DNA of 48,844 nucleotides from an uncultured Mycolicibacterium sp. (GTDB taxonomy: Bacteria > Actinomycetota > Actinomycetes > Mycobacteriales > Mycobacteriaceae): assembly GCF_937941905.1 (NCBI RefSeq), contig NZ_CALDGS010000167.1:1-48844 (forward strand). The letters are read 5' to 3'. The notes beneath the pieces were generated by a model. The model saw nothing but the letters and a program-made list of their open reading frames with translations, searched no databases and was not told the DNA's origin. How positions within the stretch are numbered: position 1 is the first letter of the stretch; each line of letters starts with the position of its first letter. The translations under genes were made by a program, and so were the position numbers. Below, in pieces: positions 48,241 through 48,844 of this stretch.

Positions 48241-48750
48241 TCAGGAGAGCGCGGTGACGATGGCGCGGGTCCAGGGGCCGAGGTCGCGCGGGAGCTGCGC
48301 GGAGATCAGGTTGCCGTCCACCACGAGCGGCTCGTCGAGCCACTGGGCGCCGGCGTTGACCAGGTCGTCGCGGATGGCCGAGACACCGGTCATGCGACGG
48401 CCGCGGATGATACCCGCCGAGATGGCGACCCAGCCGCCGTGACAGACGAAGGCGACCGGCTTGCCGGCGGCGTCGACGGTGCGGACCAGGTCCAACACGG
48501 CGGGCGAGCGGCGCAGCAGGTCCGGGGCGAACCCGCCGGGCACCACCACGGCGTCGACGGTCGCGGCGTCGATGTCGGCCACATCGGCGTCGACGGGGTA
48601 GGGGCCGTAGCCGGACTTTCCGCGGACCGGGCCGGTGCCCAGGCCGGCGACGACCACGTCGTAGCCCTCGTCGCGCAGCCGGATCACGGGGTAGATGAGC
48701 TCGGACTCCTCGAAGTAGTCCGCGGCCAGGACGATGACACGTGTTGCCAT
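48241..48750 (-). CDS. DJ-1/PfpI family protein
   Basis: A 169-residue DJ-1/PfpI-superfamily protein. The nucleophile elbow VAFVCHGGW places Cys103-His104 as the catalytic pair, with an acidic residue near Glu14/Glu15 (YFEESEL). The superfamily includes amidases, glyoxalases, chaperone-like deglycases and isonitrile hydratases, and the sequence alone does not choose between these. Being first in the operon, 32 nt before the oxygenase gene, it probably processes the substrate or a by-product. ATG at 48750 with TGGAG upstream next to a C-tract. Confidence 0.88.
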   Translation of the reverse strand: MATRVIVLAADYFEESELIYPVIRLRDEGYDVVVAGLGTGPVRGKSGYGPYPVDADVADIDAATVDAVVVPGGFAPDLLRRSPAVLDLVRTVDAAGKPVAFVCHGGWVAISAGIIRGRRMTGVSAIRDDLVNAGAQWLDEPLVVDGNLISAQLPRDLGPWTRAIVTALS

Positions 48751-48762
48751 GACGGTGCTCCA

Positions 48763-48771
48763 GGGGGGGGG
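48763..48771. repeat. Nine-base G/C homopolymer in the operon leader
   Basis: A run of nine G on the plus strand (C on the transcribed minus-strand mRNA) lies between the operon promoter and the TGGAG ribosome-binding sequence, about 12 nt before the start codon at 48750. Length changes here could alter translation initiation. Confidence 0.75.
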
Positions 48772-48794
48772 ATGGGTTCTTCAAGAACGAACGA

Positions 48795-48824
48795 AAGTGT
48801 TCTGTAACACAGAACACTTGTCAA
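48795..48824 (-). promoter_or_regulatory. Perfect palindromic operator with promoter -35 for the Rieske operon
   Basis: AAGTGTTCTGT (48795-48805) and ACAGAACACTT (48809-48819) are perfect 11-bp arms around AAC. On the minus strand a -35 TTGACA (48824-48819) touches the outer arm; the palindrome fills the spacer and the -10 position (AACACT, 17-bp spacing). A bound dimer would block RNA polymerase. The regulator is not in the window and may lie just beyond the end. Confidence 0.75.
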
Positions 48825-48844
48825 CCCTGGAGCCCCGACAGGGA

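Noticed and set aside
43374..48750. Horizontally acquired island for the Rieske operon
   Set aside because: GC content and codon use by eye match the neighbours, and there are no transposase, integrase or tRNA boundaries.
1..48844. tRNA or rRNA genes, insertion sequences, prophage
   Set aside because: No cloverleaf with conserved T-loop, no rRNA signature, and no transposase, integrase or phage structural gene was found in the gaps or frames.

Overview
The window is very GC-rich, densely coded chromosomal DNA from an actinobacterium, most likely a rapidly growing Mycobacterium (Mycolicibacterium). Three things point there. First, the block from about 2.2 to 23.6 kb follows, from memory, the M. 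tuberculosis order Rv0042c (MarR), Rv0044c (LLM oxidoreductase), Rv0045c (hydrolase), ino1, Rv0047c (PadR), Rv0049, ponA1, Rv0051, rpsF, ssb, rpsR1, rplI, dnaB. Second, it carries a glucosylglycerate hydrolase very like the M. hassiacum enzyme. Third, the genes use GTG starts, 4-base stop/start overlaps and leaderless-type promoters.

Layout. 0-2.2 kb: an SDR with 34-bp tandem repeats over its 3' end, and glucosylglycerate hydrolase. 2.2-6.1 kb: MarR, a polar amino acid ABC transporter (ATPase plus a receptor-permease fusion) and an F420-type oxidoreductase. 6.1-10.1 kb: a PucR regulator divergent from a D-amino acid dehydrogenase and alanine racemase, an apparent alanine catabolic unit. 10.2-12.2 kb: an exported HExxH metalloprotease-like protein. 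12.2-23.6 kb: the conserved core (inositol phosphate synthase, PadR, class A penicillin-binding protein, GT87 enzyme, ribosomal proteins, SSB, intein-free DnaB). 23.7-30.3 kb: accessory genes, namely TetR/P450/SDR, a MerR/hydrolase pair, a decayed maleylpyruvate isomerase-type pseudogene, a beta-lactamase-fold lipoprotein and a Tat-exported DUF1906 protein. 30.4-34.5 kb: two DUF2236 (latex-clearing-protein-like) proteins sharing an operator, and a RipA-like coiled-coil exported protein. 34.6-39.2 kb: a double HxlR regulator coupled to a carotenoid-cleavage-type oxygenase, divergent from a thiolase-like protein, then LysR. 39.3-43.2 kb: a small membrane protein, an exported lipase-like protein and the nsrR-hmp nitric oxide pair. 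43.4-48.8 kb: a six-gene operon with DJ-1/PfpI, Rieske oxygenase, reductase, NAD(P) epimerase/dehydrogenase, an unrecognised 200-aa protein and an orphan DUF1116 protein, behind a perfect palindromic operator.

Most notable: (1) a bipartite stem-loop repeat about 66 nt long at three loci, always 9-12 nt past the stop codon of an unrelated gene and always in the same orientation to that gene, so it looks like a dispersed 3'-end element; (2) the Rieske/DUF1116 operon, which I do not recognise as a described pathway; (3) the pair of DUF2236 proteins with intact haem-site residues and the same operator; (4) the tandem HxlR-zinc-ribbon regulator. No tRNA, rRNA, CRISPR array, insertion sequence or prophage was seen. 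All intergenic gaps are under 300 bases except rplI-dnaB, which is described below.
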